Positions 9,743-19,074 of a stretch of DNA of 64,000 nt are shown here, piece after piece. The position numbers and the translations under genes are program-made. The DNA lies in contig NZ_PEBU01000008.1 in assembly GCF_002887595.1 (NCBI RefSeq), forward strand, positions 1 to 64,000. The letters are read 5' to 3'. The notes under the pieces are model-generated. The model was not told the origin of the DNA and made no database searches. It was given only the letters and a program-made list of their open reading frames with translations. Source of the stretch: Bowmanella denitrificans. Its GTDB lineage: Bacteria; Pseudomonadota; Gammaproteobacteria; Enterobacterales; Alteromonadaceae. How positions within the stretch are numbered: the first letter of the stretch is position 1; the number at the start of each line of letters is the position of its first letter.

Positions 9743-11119
9743 TTAAAGCTTACGAGCGCGAAAGCGCCGGCCTTTAATTTTACCTTCACGTAAGTAAGCA
9801 AGTGCTCGCTTAACACTGCGGGCTTTTATCGCAACATAGCTGTGAGAATCCAATAAACTAATTTGGCCAATATCCACACCTTCCACCCCACCATCTTTGC
9901 TTAACGCGCCAAGAATATCCCCTGGCCGCAATTTGTCTTTACGGCCTCCTTCAATGCACAGGGTTCTGAACGCAGGTTCACGAATGGCCCGACCGTTATA
10001 ACGCACTTTGCTGATATCGGCCCAGGAAATGGCCTGCTGCTGCAGATCTTCTATGGCTGCAGCCCTTGAGGCTTCCTGCGGTGAACACAAGGTTAGGGCC
10101 AGGCCCTGACTGTCGGCCCGGCCGGTGCGGCCAATACGATGAATATGGGTTTCAGGATCGCTGGCCAGATGATAATTCACCACTACAGCCACATCCTTAA
10201 TATCCAGACCACGAGCTGCCACATCGGTGGCCACCAGAATATTCAGACTGCGGTGAGCAAACTGCAACAGTACTTCCTGACGCTGACGCTGTTCCATATC
10301 GCCGTGCAACGCCAAAGCGCTAAAGCCTTTTTCATTCAGGTCGTCTGCCACTTGCTGACATTCTGCCCGGGTATTACAAAATACCATGCAGGACTCCGGT
10401 TCAAAATGCGTCAGCAAACAACGCAGTCCATGCAAACGCTTGTCGTCACTTATTTCATAAAAGAACTGGCGGATCTTACTTTGACTGTGCACGGCCTCAA
10501 CCACGATGCGTTGCGGCTGTCTCTGTAGGGTGCGGCTAATCTGCTCGATAGCAGTGGGGTATGTGGCAGAAAACAGCAAGGTCTGCCTGCTGCTGGGCGT
10601 GGTACGAACCAGTTTGTCCAGGTCTTCAGCAAACCCCATATCCAGCATACGATCGGCTTCATCCAGAACCAGAGTGTTCACCTGACTCAGCGATAAATTA
10701 CCGCGCAGCACATGGTCTAATACCCGGCCCGGCGTGCCCACCACAACCTGAGCCTGATGTTGCAATGAACTCACCTGCGCAGCCATGGGTACGCCGCCAT
10801 ATAATGCCAGTACTTTGATATTGTCCCGAAAGCGCGCCAGTTTGCGGATTTCACCACACACCTGCTCGGCCAGTTCACGGATCGGACACAACACCAGGGC
10901 CTGCGTCGCTATTTGTTCAGGTGTCAGGCGATTCAGTAAACCAATGCTGAATGCAACGGTTTTGCCACTGCCCGTGCTGGCCTGAGCAATAACATCCTGC
11001 CCGGCCAGAATGACTGGCAGGCTGGCGGCCTGTATTTCGGTCATCTGCGAATACCCTAAGGCAACCAGGTTATCTTGCATGGCAACGGGTAAAGACAGGG
11101 CTGAGAAAGCAGTGCGCAT
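9743..11119 (-). CDS. dbpA: ATP-dependent RNA helicase DbpA
   Basis: 458 aa DEAD-box helicase that remodels 23S rRNA during 50S ribosome assembly. Motifs in order: Q motif (MTEIQAASLP), I ASTGSGKT, II LDEADRMLD, III SAT, V TDVAARGLD, VI HRIGRTGR. The C-terminal 80 residues form the DbpA RNA-binding (RRM-like) domain (LRPGDILGALSKDGGVEGVDIGQI), which recognises hairpin 92 of 23S rRNA. Length matches E. coli DbpA (457 aa). It is monocistronic and divergent from the channel gene. Confidence 0.96.
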   Translation of the reverse strand: MRTAFSALSLPVAMQDNLVALGYSQMTEIQAASLPVILAGQDVIAQASTGSGKTVAFSIGLLNRLTPEQIATQALVLCPIRELAEQVCGEIRKLARFRDNIKVLALYGGVPMAAQVSSLQHQAQVVVGTPGRVLDHVLRGNLSLSQVNTLVLDEADRMLDMGFAEDLDKLVRTTPSSRQTLLFSATYPTAIEQISRTLQRQPQRIVVEAVHSQSKIRQFFYEISDDKRLHGLRCLLTHFEPESCMVFCNTRAECQQVADDLNEKGFSALALHGDMEQRQRQEVLLQFAHRSLNILVATDVAARGLDIKDVAVVVNYHLASDPETHIHRIGRTGRADSQGLALTLCSPQEASRAAAIEDLQQQAISWADISKVRYNGRAIREPAFRTLCIEGGRKDKLRPGDILGALSKDGGVEGVDIGQISLLDSHSYVAIKARSVKRALAYLREGKIKGRRFRARKL

Positions 11120-11229
11120 TGAGTTTATCCGGGACGAAGAAAAAGACCGACAAGTTTACCTTATTGGTCAGCTAAAAAGCGTAATAATTATTGAAAACCA
11201 TCTTGTAAATTATTGCATTGCCCTTACTT

Positions 11230-11279
11230 AGGGGCTGTTCATTTCTTGATTACGATGTTGCCAGAAATAAACAGCCCCT
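11230..11279. repeat. Long inverted repeat between dbpA and the channel gene
   Basis: AGGGGCTGTT (11230-11239) pairs perfectly with AACAGCCCCT (11270-11279); after one mismatch the pairing continues as ATTTCT/AGAAAT, leaving a loop of about 16 nt. It lies just before the ion channel ATG and would form a strong hairpin in its 5' leader or act as a terminator or attenuator. There is no T-run after it. Confidence 0.65.
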
Positions 11280-11306
11280 CGTGTCAGCTACAACAGACGG
11301 AACACT

Positions 11307-12131
11307 ATGCAAGCACAGTCACAAACAATTCCGACACCGGCATCCACTTCTTGGCTTATCCAATTGGTAGAAAGCCCTTGGTTCAGTAACAGCATTGTCG
11401 CCCTGATCCTGTTTAACGCCGTTACCCTGGGTTTGGAAACCACCGCCTTTGGCCAGGCCAATATCGCCGCCTTACATATGGTAGATACCGTTATCCTGTG
11501 TGTGTTTACCCTGGAATTACTGCTCAAACTGGTTGCTTATCGGCAGCAATTTTTCCGCGGAGGCTGGAATTGGTTTGACCTGATTATTGTACTGCTGTCC
11601 TGGCTGCCCACCAGTGGCCCATTAGCTGTGCTGCGAGCCTTCAGGATCCTACGGGTACTGCGCTTATTTTCTGTGGTGCCGCAAATGCGCAGAGTCATAG
11701 GTGCTTTAGGTCATTCATTGCCTGGTATGGCATCCGTGGTAGGCGTGTTGGGTATTATCTTTTATGTTTCAGCCGTGCTGGTAACGAAACTCTTTGGTAC
11801 TCATCCCGATGCCAATATGCAGGAATGGTTCGGCAGTATCGGCGCTTCGGCTTATACCCTGTTTCAGGTGATGACGCTGGAAAGCTGGTCGATGGGAATC
11901 GTACGTCCAACCATGGAATTATTTCCCTGGTCCTGGTTGTTTTTTGTGCCTTTTATCATTATTACCAGCTTCGCGGTACTCAACCTGTTTATCGGTATTA
12001 TTGTCGATGCAATGCAGATGATGCATGAAGAAGACGCCAGCAGACACCCAGAATCCGCTCCTGCCAGTAAAGAAGATGTCGCTGCACTGCAACAGCAACT
12101 TCAGGACATCATTGCGCGGCTGGACAAATAG
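11307..12131 (+). CDS. Voltage-gated sodium channel (NaChBac/NavAb type)
   Basis: 274 aa, one six-segment channel unit. S4 shows the arginine ladder RAFRILRVLRLFSVVPQMRR, the voltage sensor. The pore filter is TLESWS at residues 190-195, the sodium-selective filter of bacterial NaChBac-family channels rather than a potassium TVGYG. S6 is FVPFIIITSFAVLNLFIGIIVDAM, followed by a C-terminal coiled coil (residues about 245-273) that holds the tetramer together. Such channels are common in marine and alkaliphilic bacteria and are linked to pH and Na+ homeostasis and motility. A strong hairpin precedes it. Confidence 0.93.
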   Translation: MQAQSQTIPTPASTSWLIQLVESPWFSNSIVALILFNAVTLGLETTAFGQANIAALHMVDTVILCVFTLELLLKLVAYRQQFFRGGWNWFDLIIVLLSWLPTSGPLAVLRAFRILRVLRLFSVVPQMRRVIGALGHSLPGMASVVGVLGIIFYVSAVLVTKLFGTHPDANMQEWFGSIGASAYTLFQVMTLESWSMGIVRPTMELFPWSWLFFVPFIIITSFAVLNLFIGIIVDAMQMMHEEDASRHPESAPASKEDVAALQQQLQDIIARLDK

Positions 12132-12145
12132 CGCTGAGGCGCAGC

Positions 12146-12976
12146 TCAGGGTAAATGCGGTTCACGGTCAATCTGTTTGGCAGGCCAGAAATTCAGGGTG
12201 CCGTTGTGCAGATGCAATGGAAAGCCATAGTCTCGCCGGTACCGCGCAGCCCAATATTCAGCCAGCATGGTAAATGCTTGCCCCTGTTTGTATCTGGTGG
12301 CGGCACTGCGCCATTGGTCTACCAGCTCTGCTGATGTCCCCTGCCGTGACATGGCCAGATAGGTTGTTTCTATCTGATGCTGGTACACATTGGCAACGAA
12401 ATGACAGTCTTGCTGCAGTTGCATGCAGTAATAATTGATTCCCGCCGAAGAAAAAAACAAAGCACTGACGCGCCCTTTCAGCAATGCACCAACCGCCTGA
12501 GCCCAGGTGGTGTAAGACACGATGTTTTCAAGCCCGGCCTCAAGCATCATCTGTTCACGAAAGTCGCCGCGTTGTACACCAATGGCCGGTAACGCGGCAA
12601 AATCCTTCAGGGTATGGATATCGGTTCGCAGTGGGCCGTTGGCAAACAGGCCATGCATATTGCGGGTGATAGGCGTAATCCAGTGAAACTGTGATTCCCG
12701 TTCTGCACTGCGTACCATCGAGAAAACCAGCAGATTGGGCTCGGTGCTGGCCCGATAAAAAATACGCGCCCAGGGGTGTAACAATATAGGGGCGGGGCTT
12801 TTGGCTTCATTCTGAATACCACGGACCAGTTGAACGGCATAACCATCCAGGTCCCCTTGTGCATTGCTGTACACAAAGGGCGGCTCCTGATGCGTTAATA
12901 TCGTTAACGGGGCATCCTGTGCCTGGGTATACGCGCCCCACAACGAGCACAATGCCAGCAACCATCCATGCTTCAA
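12146..12976 (-). CDS. Periplasmic substrate-binding protein (SBP_bac_3 type)
   Basis: 276 aa with signal peptide ending TQA/QDAP. It has the extracellular solute-binding family 3 fold: LTILTHQEPPFVY, GDLDGYAVQLVRGI, then GVQRGDF at the hinge. No permease or ATPase is nearby, so it may work as a receptor or be an orphan amino-acid/amine-binding protein. The start is TTG at 12976, with AGGAG 7 nt before it; it begins 4 nt after the pyrC stop, so the two probably share an mRNA. Confidence 0.78.
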   Translation of the reverse strand: MKHGWLLALCSLWGAYTQAQDAPLTILTHQEPPFVYSNAQGDLDGYAVQLVRGIQNEAKSPAPILLHPWARIFYRASTEPNLLVFSMVRSAERESQFHWITPITRNMHGLFANGPLRTDIHTLKDFAALPAIGVQRGDFREQMMLEAGLENIVSYTTWAQAVGALLKGRVSALFFSSAGINYYCMQLQQDCHFVANVYQHQIETTYLAMSRQGTSAELVDQWRSAATRYKQGQAFTMLAEYWAARYRRDYGFPLHLHNGTLNFWPAKQIDREPHLP

Positions 12977-12980
12977 TGCC

Positions 12981-14024
12981 TTACTCCTGGGTCAATTGCA
13001 ACTTCCAGTTAACGGTCTGACCTGCATGGAACGGCACAATAGGGTTACCGTTTGGCAACACTATTTGCTCCGGAATTTGCCAGGGCTCACGTACCAGCGT
13101 GATTTGATCGGTATTACGCGCCAGGCCGTAGAAATCTGCCCCATAGTGGCTGGCAAAACCTTCCAGTTTATCCAGACATCCCAGATCTTCAAAAACCTGG
13201 GCATACAGTTCAATAGCACTCCAGGCACTGTAACAACCTGCGCATCCACAGGCAGATTCTTTACGGTGTTTCTCATGGGGGGCAGAATCTGTGCCTAAAA
13301 AGAATTTGGCTGAGCCGGAGGCGACCACATCCCGCAAGGCCTGCTGGTGGGTGCTGCGTTTTAACACTGGCAGACAATAATTATGCGGTCTGATCCCCCC
13401 CACCAACATATCATTGCGATTCAGCATCAGATGCTGAGGGGTAATCGTTGCCGCCACGTGTGCGGACGCCTCCAGCACAAAGTGCGCAGCATCGGCTGTG
13501 GTAATATGCTCAAACACCACTTTAAGCTGGGGGAATGACTCAACAATTCGGCGCAGATGGCGGTCGATAAATTCCTTTTCCCGGTCAAATATATCCACAT
13601 GCTTGTCGGTGACTTCACCATGCACCAGCAGCAACATATTCTGGTCGGCCATTTCAGCAAATATCGGAAACAACGCATCCAAAGCCGACACCGCAGCATC
13701 AGAATTGGTAGTCGCACCTGCCGGATACAACTTCGCAGCCACCGCGCCAGCGGCCTTGGCTGCACGAATGTCTGCTGCCGTTGTGCTGTTGGTCAGGTAT
13801 AAGGTCATCAGGGGCTCAAAATGGCTGCCTACGGGCCTGGCGTCAATAATACGCTGGCGATATTCAGTCAGCATCTGGGCATTCGTTACCGGCGGTACCA
13901 AATTAGGCATGACAATGGCGCGGCGAAAACAACGGGCCGTCGCAGGCACAGTTTCACGTAGCATGTCGCCATCGCGAAAATGCAAGTGCCAGTCATCAGG
14001 CGTGGTAATGGTCAATTGAGTCAT
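12981..14024 (-). CDS. pyrC: Dihydroorotase (PyrC)
   Basis: 347 aa class II dihydroorotase, the usual size of PyrC, cyclising carbamoyl-aspartate to dihydroorotate in pyrimidine synthesis. Zinc ligands and catalytic residues are visible: [22 protein letters not shown] (carboxylated Lys), [13 protein letters not shown] and [12 protein letters not shown] 14024 has AAGAGGA. A solute-binding protein gene follows closely. Confidence 0.96.
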   Translation of the reverse strand: MTQLTITTPDDWHLHFRDGDMLRETVPATARCFRRAIVMPNLVPPVTNAQMLTEYRQRIIDARPVGSHFEPLMTLYLTNSTTAADIRAAKAAGAVAAKLYPAGATTNSDAAVSALDALFPIFAEMADQNMLLLVHGEVTDKHVDIFDREKEFIDRHLRRIVESFPQLKVVFEHITTADAAHFVLEASAHVAATITPQHLMLNRNDMLVGGIRPHNYCLPVLKRSTHQQALRDVVASGSAKFFLGTDSAPHEKHRKESACGCAGCYSAWSAIELYAQVFEDLGCLDKLEGFASHYGADFYGLARNTDQITLVREPWQIPEQIVLPNGNPIVPFHAGQTVNWKLQLTQE

Positions 14025-14274
14025 GAAGTCCTCTTGCTGGTCTATTTTGTCCAGTTGTCCTGAACATTAGCGTGTCACTTATTATGCCAGAACTACTCGG
14101 TATGTGTTGTGCCCGGTAATTAAAATTGTCTGCTTTATCATAAGGTGACGTATGGCCAGGTAGCGCGTAAACTGAACAGGTCAGAAAATATTGCAGATTT
14201 GCCAAGGGATTATTTCCATAGCAGTGGCAAAGCCAGTTGTGGCTGACTGGTAGCAAACCAGCCAAGGAGGAATA

Positions 14275-17211
14275 TTGTTGAAGTATTTGGGTTCCCGGCT
14301 GACGTTACTGATTATTTTATTTGGCTGTATCAGCAAGCTGCAGGCTTCTTCCACGCCCCTGACTGATTATTTTGCCGAATCCTGGACAACTCAGGATGGC
14401 CTGCCGCATAACAGTGTCAACAGCATAGTACAAACCCCTGATGGTTACTTATGGTTTGCCACCTGGGAGGGTGTCGTACGTTACAACGGCAGACGATTCA
14501 CCCATTTTGGCTGGGGAACCGATACCCACTTACGTGATTCAGGCATACGAACCTTAGCGATAAACAGCAAAGGGGAATTGCTGGCGGCAGGTTCCAGAGG
14601 CAGTTTTGCCCGCTATGCCAACCATCAATGGCACCCGATGCCACAATTAGATGTACGCATCAACCAAGTGCTGACAAATAATGCCGGTGAACTTTGGATT
14701 GCCACTAACAATCAGGGCTTGTACCGGCAAACGGCGAACGGCCAGTTACAGCATTTTGACAGTTCGTCCGGTCTGCCTTCGCAAAGTATCAAAGCCTTGT
14801 TTGAAGACAATAACAGCCGGATTTGGGTTGGCACCACTGCCGGTCTGGCCTATCTGGATAGAAATAGTTTTCACGTCCATACGGCCATCCCTGATATTCC
14901 GGTTGTGGGCCTGACAGAGGATAGTCAGGGTGCCTTGCTGGTCGCCTCTGAACAGGGTTTATTTCGCCAGAATGGTCAGGATTTTGTGCCTTTTTATCAG
15001 CATATCCTTTCCCGGGGCGTGAGTCAGATTTTGGCCGATAACCAAAATGCTTTGTGGGTCGGTACAGTGAACGACGGTTTATACCGGCTACACAATGGCC
15101 AGATTGAACATAAAGGAGTCAATGACGGCTTACCAGACAGCCGCATCAAAGCCTTGTATCAGGATCGTGAGGGCAGTATCTGGGTGGGGACTAACGGCGG
15201 ATTGGTGCGCCTCAGAAAAGCCAACTTTACCACCATCAGCAGTAAAAGTGGTCTGGTCGGCGACTACGCCCGAACCGTCCTGGTAACTGAATCAGGTTCA
15301 ATACTGGTTGGCACCAGCAATGGCTTATCCACAATTGACAATGGCCAAGTCAGTACCATCGAAATACCTATGCCAAATGGCGACACCCCTTCGATACTCA
15401 GTCTGGCCGAAAATGACCAGCACTTTTTACTCGGCACCTATAGTCATGGCTTGCTGATGCTGAATAAGCAAAACGGCCAGTTGTCACAGATGAATACCCG
15501 CGATGGGCTGTTAGCCAACCATGTCCGCTCATTGTTGGTCGCCTCTGACAATAGCCTATGGATAGGCACAACCAGAGGATTAAATCACCTGACGACCCAG
15601 GGCATACAGAGCTTCGATAAAAGTAACGGGCTGACGGACGACTATATCATGGCCATAGCACAAGACCCCCGCGGTGGCATCTGGATTGGTTCAGAAATGG
15701 GGGCACAAATTATTCATCAACATAAGGTCGTCAGCCTGGAACTGGCGAATCTGGATGAAACCCGTTCTGTGTATGGCTTTCATGCAGATAAGGACGGGCA
15801 ACATATGTGGCTGGCCACCGACCGGGGTTTGATTCGGTATCGATATACCGACGGTCAGACCCGCCTGATTGGCAGGCAGCAGGGATTACCTATCAACAAG
15901 TTCTGGCAGGTCACCGAAGACAATCAGGGTTTTTTCTGGTTAACCTCCAATCTGGGCATGGTCAGAATTCCCTATAGCGCCGCCCACCAGGCGGCAGACA
16001 ACGAGTCAGACAAAGTTCGCTACCGGGTGTTTGCCGATGGCGACGGTATGCAAAGCTTTCAGGCCAATGGCACATCCAGTCCGGCCATCGCCAAAGACCA
16101 ACAGGGCAATATCTGGGTAGCCACGGCCAAAGGGGTGGTGCGTACCCGGCCTGAGGATATCAGCAAACTGACTACCGCCAGCTTACCGATGCAAATGGAG
16201 GCCATCTCGGTGGACGGCAAGACATTTACCCATAACCTGCTGAGTCCACTTCCAGCGCAGACCAGCAGGATCCGCTTTGAGTTTGTCGCGCTTGGCTACA
16301 TTATGCCACAAACCATCCAGTACCAGACCAGACTGGTGGGGTTTGATCGGGACTGGATATCCCGGGATACCGACAACACCGCCGAATATACAAACCTGCC
16401 ACCAGGGGATTATATCTTTGAGGCTCAGGCCTCTTACCCGGCTTCAGATGCAGAAATGGGGGTTGGCAGCTTGCGTCAGGCATTCAGTATCAAGCCGGCG
16501 TTCTGGCAACGTCTGGACGTTATATTGCTGTTTTTTGTGTTTGTTATTGTACTGCTGCTGATACTCATCCGTACCCGCGAACATCTTCTCAGGGTTCAGT
16601 CGCAAAAGCTTAAGCAACAAGTTCAGGAACAAACCCAGGCATTGCAGGAACAGGCCCAGCGTTTCGCTCGCCTGGCCCTGCAAGACCAGCTTACCGGCTT
16701 GGAGAACCGCCGCTCCTTTGACAGTTTTTTAAAATCGCTGGGCAGCCAGGCCAATCGCAATGTGCTGGCTTATGTGGCGATTATGGACATTGACCATTTC
16801 AAACTGGTTAACGACAACTGGTCACATGATGTTGGCGATCAGGTTATTCGTGAAGTGGGGCGAATCATTGCCGCGCACTCCCGCCCCGGCGATCACGCGG
16901 CCCGATGGGGTGGCGAAGAGTTTTCACTGATCATTAAAGATGTGGATGAAACCACGGCCGTGGAAATCTGCGAGCGTATTCGCAAACAAGTTGCCAGTGC
17001 CGACATGAGCCATATTGCCAACGGTGTCAAAGTGACACTGAGTGTGGGTATTAAACAATGCGACGACCCGGACAACTATCACAGGACTTTGGTGCTGGCT
17101 GATCAGGCCCTATATCACGCTAAAGCCAGCGGCAGAAATAAAGTGCAGCTATGGCGCCCCGATTTACCCAGCACCAACATTCCTTATGTTTCGTCAGTGC
17201 GAAAGAACTAG
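14275..17211 (+). CDS. Beta-propeller sensor diguanylate cyclase
   Basis: 978 aa, membrane-anchored. Signal/anchor at the N-terminus is followed by about a dozen ligand-sensor propeller (Reg_prop) repeats with the W-[VI]-G-T signature (LWFATWEGV, IWVGTTAGL, LWVGTVNDG, IWVGTNGGL), then a Y_Y_Y domain (YQTRLVGFDRDW, YTNLPPGDY), one transmembrane helix near residues 745-765, a coiled coil, and a GGDEF domain with an intact GGEEF at 879-883. It probably makes c-di-GMP in response to an unknown periplasmic ligand. It is a one-component relative of hybrid two-component sensors. The start is TTG after a strong AAGGAGG. Confidence 0.92.
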   Translation: MLKYLGSRLTLLIILFGCISKLQASSTPLTDYFAESWTTQDGLPHNSVNSIVQTPDGYLWFATWEGVVRYNGRRFTHFGWGTDTHLRDSGIRTLAINSKGELLAAGSRGSFARYANHQWHPMPQLDVRINQVLTNNAGELWIATNNQGLYRQTANGQLQHFDSSSGLPSQSIKALFEDNNSRIWVGTTAGLAYLDRNSFHVHTAIPDIPVVGLTEDSQGALLVASEQGLFRQNGQDFVPFYQHILSRGVSQILADNQNALWVGTVNDGLYRLHNGQIEHKGVNDGLPDSRIKALYQDREGSIWVGTNGGLVRLRKANFTTISSKSGLVGDYARTVLVTESGSILVGTSNGLSTIDNGQVSTIEIPMPNGDTPSILSLAENDQHFLLGTYSHGLLMLNKQNGQLSQMNTRDGLLANHVRSLLVASDNSLWIGTTRGLNHLTTQGIQSFDKSNGLTDDYIMAIAQDPRGGIWIGSEMGAQIIHQHKVVSLELANLDETRSVYGFHADKDGQHMWLATDRGLIRYRYTDGQTRLIGRQQGLPINKFWQVTEDNQGFFWLTSNLGMVRIPYSAAHQAADNESDKVRYRVFADGDGMQSFQANGTSSPAIAKDQQGNIWVATAKGVVRTRPEDISKLTTASLPMQMEAISVDGKTFTHNLLSPLPAQTSRIRFEFVALGYIMPQTIQYQTRLVGFDRDWISRDTDNTAEYTNLPPGDYIFEAQASYPASDAEMGVGSLRQAFSIKPAFWQRLDVILLFFVFVIVLLLILIRTREHLLRVQSQKLKQQVQEQTQALQEQAQRFARLALQDQLTGLENRRSFDSFLKSLGSQANRNVLAYVAIMDIDHFKLVNDNWSHDVGDQVIREVGRIIAAHSRPGDHAARWGGEEFSLIIKDVDETTAVEICERIRKQVASADMSHIANGVKVTLSVGIKQCDDPDNYHRTLVLADQALYHAKASGRNKVQLWRPDLPSTNIPYVSSVRKN

Positions 17212-17233
17212 GGCACCGCCTGTGAACCTGAGG

Positions 17234-18589
17234 TCAATGCATTAAAGCGCTGATGTTCTCAGCTGTGGGGTAGTCACTTTTACTCCAACCAAGGCGCACA
17301 AACACCAGGTTCCAACTGGGGATCACCATGACCACCTGCTTACGGTTGCCCAGCATCGCATAGGCATCCGCTGGCAATTGTGGCCAGCGCCGCGCGTCTT
17401 CAGCTTTGTTTCTGCCAGCATTCAACCACAACTGATAGCCATACCTGTCATCATTTTCGCTGGAATTAGGCTGGGTTGCCCTGAACAGCCATTCTTTGTT
17501 CAATAGTTGCTGGCCCTGCCAGTTGCCGTCATTTAGCAACAATTGGCCAAGGCTGGCCCAGTCTCTGCCAGAGGCATACAAATAAGAGCTGCCGACAAAC
17601 ACGCCACTGGGGTCGTTTTCCAGATAAAAGTGTGACAAGCCAAGCGGCTGGACCAATTCCTGATGCAAGAAATCCAATGCCGCCTGGTTGCCGCCTAACT
17701 GCTGATTCAGATAGCGCATAATCACATTCGTGGTGCCAGACGAATAGGCAAAATGACGGCCTGGCTCATAGGCAATATCACTGTGCAAAGGCAGGGCTGA
17801 GGCATCATGGGCAATAAACAACATATTGGCCGCATCAGTTCCTGGTGCATAGGTTTCATCAAAATCCAAGCCGCTGGTCATCTGCAATAGTTGGCTGAGG
17901 CGGATACTGGCGCGCCGGTCAGACCGCCATTCGTCAAACAGCGACATATTATTTTCATTTACCAGGCCAAGCTGCTGCATGCGCCCTTGCATTATGGCCG
18001 TGACGCTTTTAGCCATCGACCAACCCAGTAGCGGTGTATAGGCGTTATATCCTCTGGCATATGACTCGGCCACCAATTTACCGTCTTTAACCAGCAGTAA
18101 CGCTCGGCTGTCCAGGCCTTTTGCATTGTCAGCCGCCAACAGGTCATCCAGCTTGCTTTGCCAACTGGCGCTTATTTGCTGGGGCAACCCGGGAGAAAGG
18201 TCGGCCTTAGCGGAAGACAACTGCAAACGGTCAAGTGGCTGGGTATCCCCAATATCCAGCGTACAGCCCAGTCCCGGTCTGTAGGTTGCGCTGGCCTGGC
18301 GGATGCCAAGCAGATTGGCAGCGACGTTGCTGGATGAATAATGTAATTCAAGCAAACTGTTAGCCGGTGAATACGAAGCCAAATCTTGCAGAATCCGCTG
18401 ATTATCCTGACCGCTGATAAAGTGCCCTGAACAACCGAGTTTCGCCCCCATACTGGCGGACACCTGCAAGGCGTCGGCGATCCGCCACAAACCAAACCCC
18501 AGCCAGACTGGTGACGACGCCACCGTCACGGTCAATATTGCTACAGCCCACCAACGTTTTTTCACTCTGAGTTTCCCGGCAAAGACCAT
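17234..18589 (-). CDS. Beta-lactamase-family serine hydrolase
   Basis: 451 aa with an N-terminal membrane anchor or signal (residues about 12-35). The class C beta-lactamase/penicillin-binding fold is indicated by the SxxK motif in SMAKSVTAIM, FDEWRSDRRASIRLSQLLQMTSGLDF, and the YSSG tyrosine motif. Family members are esterases, peptidases or D-aminoacyl hydrolases; the substrate is unknown. It is convergent with the GGDEF gene, 22 nt apart. Confidence 0.87.
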   Translation of the reverse strand: MVFAGKLRVKKRWWAVAILTVTVASSPVWLGFGLWRIADALQVSASMGAKLGCSGHFISGQDNQRILQDLASYSPANSLLELHYSSSNVAANLLGIRQASATYRPGLGCTLDIGDTQPLDRLQLSSAKADLSPGLPQQISASWQSKLDDLLAADNAKGLDSRALLLVKDGKLVAESYARGYNAYTPLLGWSMAKSVTAIMQGRMQQLGLVNENNMSLFDEWRSDRRASIRLSQLLQMTSGLDFDETYAPGTDAANMLFIAHDASALPLHSDIAYEPGRHFAYSSGTTNVIMRYLNQQLGGNQAALDFLHQELVQPLGLSHFYLENDPSGVFVGSSYLYASGRDWASLGQLLLNDGNWQGQQLLNKEWLFRATQPNSSENDDRYGYQLWLNAGRNKAEDARRWPQLPADAYAMLGNRKQVVMVIPSWNLVFVRLGWSKSDYPTAENISALMH

Positions 18590-18699
18590 TTTTATCCATC
18601 ATCCTGGGGGCTTAATTCGAGCAAGTCAAAAGCAATTTTCACTGGTAATAGCCTCGCGCTTATTTGATACTGAACCTTGTTCTGACAGTGGATTTCGCT

Positions 18700-19074
18700 A
18701 TGACCAGGTCGTTTTACTATGATTGCCACTATGACCCGGATATTCTTGCCGTCCGGGTAAGTACCGGTGGTCTGGCCGAGCCACAGGATATTCACACCCT
18801 GTATCAGCAAGCCCTGGATGCCGGCCGTGAAGCCAATTGTTATAAATTGCTGTTGGATGTACGTGAACTGGCGTTGGATTATGACAGTGGCAAGGTGTTT
18901 CAGGTGTTAAGGGATATCAGCCCAATACTGCAGCAGTTACAGGTGGCAAGACTGGTCACACTGTCCGAGTTCAAGCATGATTTAATTGAAGAATACGCTA
19001 AAGAACAAGGGTTTAACCTTAAAAACTTTACCGAACAACATCAGGCCCTTGAATGGTTGAACGCCGCAGGTTAG
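18700..19074 (+). CDS. STAS/SpoIIAA-like protein
   Basis: 124 aa from ATG 18700; a TTG at 18664 would add 12 residues. Pattern: YYDCHYDPDILAVRVSTGGLAEPQDIHTLYQQAL, KLLLDVRELALDY (the strand and helix carrying the STAS centre), ARLVTLSEFKHDLIEEYA, and a final ALEWL. It is soluble and probably regulatory or protein-binding. The last 22 bp overlap the start of cti, so the two are coupled. Confidence 0.72.
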   Translation: MTRSFYYDCHYDPDILAVRVSTGGLAEPQDIHTLYQQALDAGREANCYKLLLDVRELALDYDSGKVFQVLRDISPILQQLQVARLVTLSEFKHDLIEEYAKEQGFNLKNFTEQHQALEWLNAAG

